This document shows positions 61,788-64,000 of a DNA stretch of 64,000 nucleotides, piece after piece. This DNA is from CALGYY01 sp963678485 (GTDB lineage Bacteria; Bacteroidota; Bacteroidia; Bacteroidales; CAIWKO01), in contig OY782882.1 in assembly GCA_963678485.1 (NCBI GenBank), positions 1,178,001 through 1,242,000 of the forward strand, given 5' to 3'. How positions within the stretch are numbered: the stretch's first letter is position 1; each line of letters begins with the position of its first letter. Position numbers and translations under genes: made by a program. Under the pieces are notes generated by a model that made no database searches, was not told the origin of the DNA, and worked only from the letters and a program-made list of their open reading frames with translations.

Positions 61788-62681
61788 TTAGGTTGTAATT
61801 TCTTTAATAATATCTTTTCTCATTTTAGCTAAATCATTAAATGGTATTACATAAATATAAAATTGATATCCAGTAAATTCTGCTTTTTTTAATTGATAAT
61901 TTATGGATTTAATAGCTGATAAAACTTCATTTTTTATTTTCAACCTAATTTGTTTTCTAAAGTCACTATTAGTTAATTTTTTTTCTGTTTCTGTTATTTC
62001 AATATCATATCCTAAAAAAATACCAAAGGAATAATCGATGTTTGTCAAGTCATCTTTAGCACTTGGTATTATTATTTTTTTTAAAATTTTATAACTTGCT
62101 TGGTCATAGGCTTCCTTTACTAACTCGCTATTTATTAATTCAATTTCAAATTTCAGTTTACCTTTTTCTGTTAAAAGAGTATTTATGGAATCAAAAGCTG
62201 AATATATTCCATCCGTAATCTTTGCCTCTAATTTTGATTCTCCTAAAATAAGTTGATAATCTTTATTGTTCAATTTTAAAAGATGTACACCATCAGCTCC
62301 TTTTACATAGTCATTATGTGCAGTTTTTAATTCTAATTTTGTTAAAATTTTTGGAGCATTCAAATGTGATTCAAGTAAACAATACAATAGAATCTCACCT
62401 AATTCACCTTCGTTAACAGAATGTTTTCTAAGTTTAGCTTTAGCACTATCAATTAAGTCCTTTAGTTTATCTTCATTTTTTAGAAGCCTAACCTGTTGTC
62501 TAGAAAGTGCAAAATGGTGTAGTTTATTTCCTAATTCTCCAATTAATTCTTCATAGGAAAATGAATTGTTTTTCACCTTGAGAATAAACAAGTTTAGGTT
62601 GTTTCCATTATCAAGCTTTTCCCCATCCAATTCGTGATAGAATAAATTTAAAAAATCTTCTTTTATACTCTGTTCTATCAT
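61788..62681 (-). CDS. hamA: Hachiman nuclease HamA (DUF1837)
   Basis: 297 residues. The DUF1837 core shows E92/E96 (NEGELGEILLY), D130 (GADGVHLL) and E148-x-K150 (LILGESKLE), fitting a PD-(D/E)XK nuclease fold. It follows hamB's partner rule: hamA then hamB, one base apart, on the same strand. Activated HamA is known to degrade DNA and stop phage growth. The AT-rich composition is like hamB. Both key residues are intact, so the system is probably functional. No promoter of the TAnnTTTG type was seen before its ATG. Confidence 0.88.
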   Translation of the reverse strand: MIEQSIKEDFLNLFYHELDGEKLDNGNNLNLFILKVKNNSFSYEELIGELGNKLHHFALSRQQVRLLKNEDKLKDLIDSAKAKLRKHSVNEGELGEILLYCLLESHLNAPKILTKLELKTAHNDYVKGADGVHLLKLNNKDYQLILGESKLEAKITDGIYSAFDSINTLLTEKGKLKFEIELINSELVKEAYDQASYKILKKIIIPSAKDDLTNIDYSFGIFLGYDIEITETEKKLTNSDFRKQIRLKIKNEVLSAIKSINYQLKKAEFTGYQFYIYVIPFNDLAKMRKDIIKEITT

Positions 62682-63162
62682 GTCTATATCGTTATTTATT
62701 GTTTGCGATTTCTGTTTACAATTGGTGCTTAGGTCCTGTTAGCGGGTCGTTATTCTTTTTCTTCCTTTTTTATTCAAGTGGACAGGCCGTTCCATTTGAC
62801 CTGTCTTCACCGATTAATTGTGATCACCTCATTACTCTCATTTTCAATAAGCCAGCACGGTCCGGTTATAACGGCGGGAGTTGGTCAGCCACATCGGCGT
62901 GTCTAGCAAAACCCGTTCAAGGTGAATGATAAAGCAATGGTTGAGGATCTACGCTATGTTAAAACGTATTTTAAAAGATTAAAATTATTTGAGGTGGTCA
63001 AGCTGATAAATTATGAAATGAATTACTGATAAACACGATTTCATGCTATGGAAAATACATATGTAATATTCTTTGTGACTATATCCCTAAGCGTTGTTTA
63101 AAATCATTGTGCTCTTGCACGTTTATATCCTTTGAATATACCATGTATAGCAAATTGCCGAA
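62682..63162. other. Intergenic region, no gene supported
   Basis: 481 bases. A 76-codon frame at 62699-62929 lacks a family and looks fortuitous. Part of 62720-62930 is noticeably richer in GC than hamAB on one side, possibly leftover chromosomal or older-element DNA. No copy of the tRNA-Ala 3' end was found here. Confidence 0.45.
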
Positions 63163-63972
63163 TTACTTAAAAGACACACCAATGTTTCTTTTGTTCTTAC
63201 TATAGTATTTCCAAAAAAGTTGTTGCATACAATGTACAATCCCTGTTAGATAGCATGGAATTCTATCTTTAATACGCCATAATCTGTATTCTTTGTTGGT
63301 GGTTAGTGATAGCACATAGTACTCGTCTTCATTCATTATGTAGCTGCAGTTAGAATACAATCTGGAATCGTTTGGAACAGAGATTCCCAAATAGAATAGT
63401 TCTTTCAATTCACTTCTATCTAGTGTATCATTGATTAAATGTTTAGTATCAGAAAATGTAATATGCCCTTGATTGTCTATTAGACAACTCAGGGCATCAC
63501 AATAAGAAATAGATACTGATTTCATAAAGACGCCAACTCGTGCAGAAATTCTATTTATTTTTTCAAAGTGCGATTTCCCTCCACTATCTGAAAACCTTAT
63601 CAGATAAGAATCAGTATTCAATTTTTTTACTATTTCAAAATATTTATTATAAGATCTTGTGTTTGTATCATATATAAAAAGAGATTTTCCTTCTTGCTTA
63701 TAAAGAGTCCCATAATATCCATAGCCTATTCTGGAATACCTGTATATGCTATCTTGAGTTACTTTATATTCAAATGAAACAGTGTCCTTTTTATTAGATT
63801 GAATAATTTGCCAATATGTACAAAATTGTTTTTCTTTACGCTGGTTACACGCGAATTGAACAAGAAAACAACAACTTACGCATATAAATATATATAGTTT
63901 ATGCGATCTAATTAACATCATAAAATAATTTATTTTAATTGCTTGGTTCATATAAGGGGTCATTTCTGTCAC
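63163..63972 (-). CDS. Possible lipoprotein of unknown function
   Basis: 269 residues at most. Likely starts are ATG 63972, or ATG 63918, which gives a short basic start and a hydrophobic stretch IFICVSCCFLVQFAC with a weak lipobox. The rest is beta-rich with aromatic residues (YRYSRIGYGYYGTLYKQEG, YLIRFSDSGGKSHFEKINR). No family recognised. AT-rich and on the same strand as hamAB, but separated by 481 bases, so it need not be part of the defence system. Probably part of the island. Confidence 0.55.
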   Translation of the reverse strand: MTEMTPYMNQAIKINYFMMLIRSHKLYIFICVSCCFLVQFACNQRKEKQFCTYWQIIQSNKKDTVSFEYKVTQDSIYRYSRIGYGYYGTLYKQEGKSLFIYDTNTRSYNKYFEIVKKLNTDSYLIRFSDSGGKSHFEKINRISARVGVFMKSVSISYCDALSCLIDNQGHITFSDTKHLINDTLDRSELKELFYLGISVPNDSRLYSNCSYIMNEDEYYVLSLTTNKEYRLWRIKDRIPCYLTGIVHCMQQLFWKYYSKNKRNIGVSFK

Positions 63973-64000
63973 CAGAGTTCTTTGACGGAATGGGGGGAGG

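Noticed and set aside
62699..62929. 76-codon plus-strand frame after hamA
   Set aside because: No homology pattern, no promoter or start support.
62682..64000. attR copy of the tRNA-Ala 3' end
   Set aside because: Searched by eye for GGTTCGACTCCCC and neighbours; no match found.
1..64000. CRISPR array
   Set aside because: No regularly spaced direct repeats with unique spacers were seen, and no cas genes.

Overview
The window looks like chromosome of a member of the Bacteroidota. The reasons are direct: a GldH-type gliding lipoprotein, two proteins with C-terminal type IX secretion sorting domains, a Bacteroidota-type DUF3822-rsmD pair, OstA-like and DUF4159 proteins, and many promoters of the TAnnTTTG (-7) type with short leaders and little Shine-Dalgarno signal. 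Nothing allows a genus to be named. Most of the window (about 1-54,700) is ordinary core genome of moderate GC. The last 9 kb is accessory.

Region 1-12,240 holds the end of a trans-sulfuration enzyme, a DPP-IV-type peptidase, a membrane spermidine-synthase-like protein with a degenerate active site, a 1-kb gene-free stretch with several inverted repeats, an AmrS-like radical SAM protein with an export-like N-terminus, two GT-C-like membrane proteins, a pseudopilin-like small protein, DUF3822 and rsmD. Region 12,240-32,200 holds a lipoprotein/outer-membrane pair, a CPA2 antiporter, rel, a fur-family gene, purA, a multi-repeat PepSY-like protein, the OstA-like/rsmE/DUF4159 cluster, a divergent pair of type IX cargo proteins and gcvP. 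Three copies of a 50-70 bp dispersed repeat sit in convergent intergenic gaps. Region 32,200-43,500 has a GH16-like lipoprotein with a partner, two GT2 transferases, a long PurF-like enzyme and a tandemly duplicated GT-C-like pair. Region 43,560-53,750 is a long minus-strand information-processing block: tRNA-Gln, rimP, nusA, infB, holB, ricT, gldH and a class A penicillin-binding protein.

At 54,746 a tRNA-Ala(GGC) gene marks the edge of an island. A large serine recombinase reads antisense into the tRNA gene, so its last 16 residues are tRNA-encoded. A MerR-like regulator, an intact IS3-family element (IS407-like, 1231 bp, 42-bp inverted ends, CTCT target duplication, A7 frameshift site) and a strongly AT-rich two-gene operon follow. 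That operon is hamA (DUF1837 nuclease) plus hamB (Ski2-like DEAH helicase), which is a Hachiman anti-phage defence system. A possible lipoprotein gene closes the window. The far end of the island is not visible.

The start codons given here often differ from the longest reading frame. In many genes the longer frame begins at a TTG inside, or upstream of, the TAnnTTTG promoter box and so could not be on the transcript.
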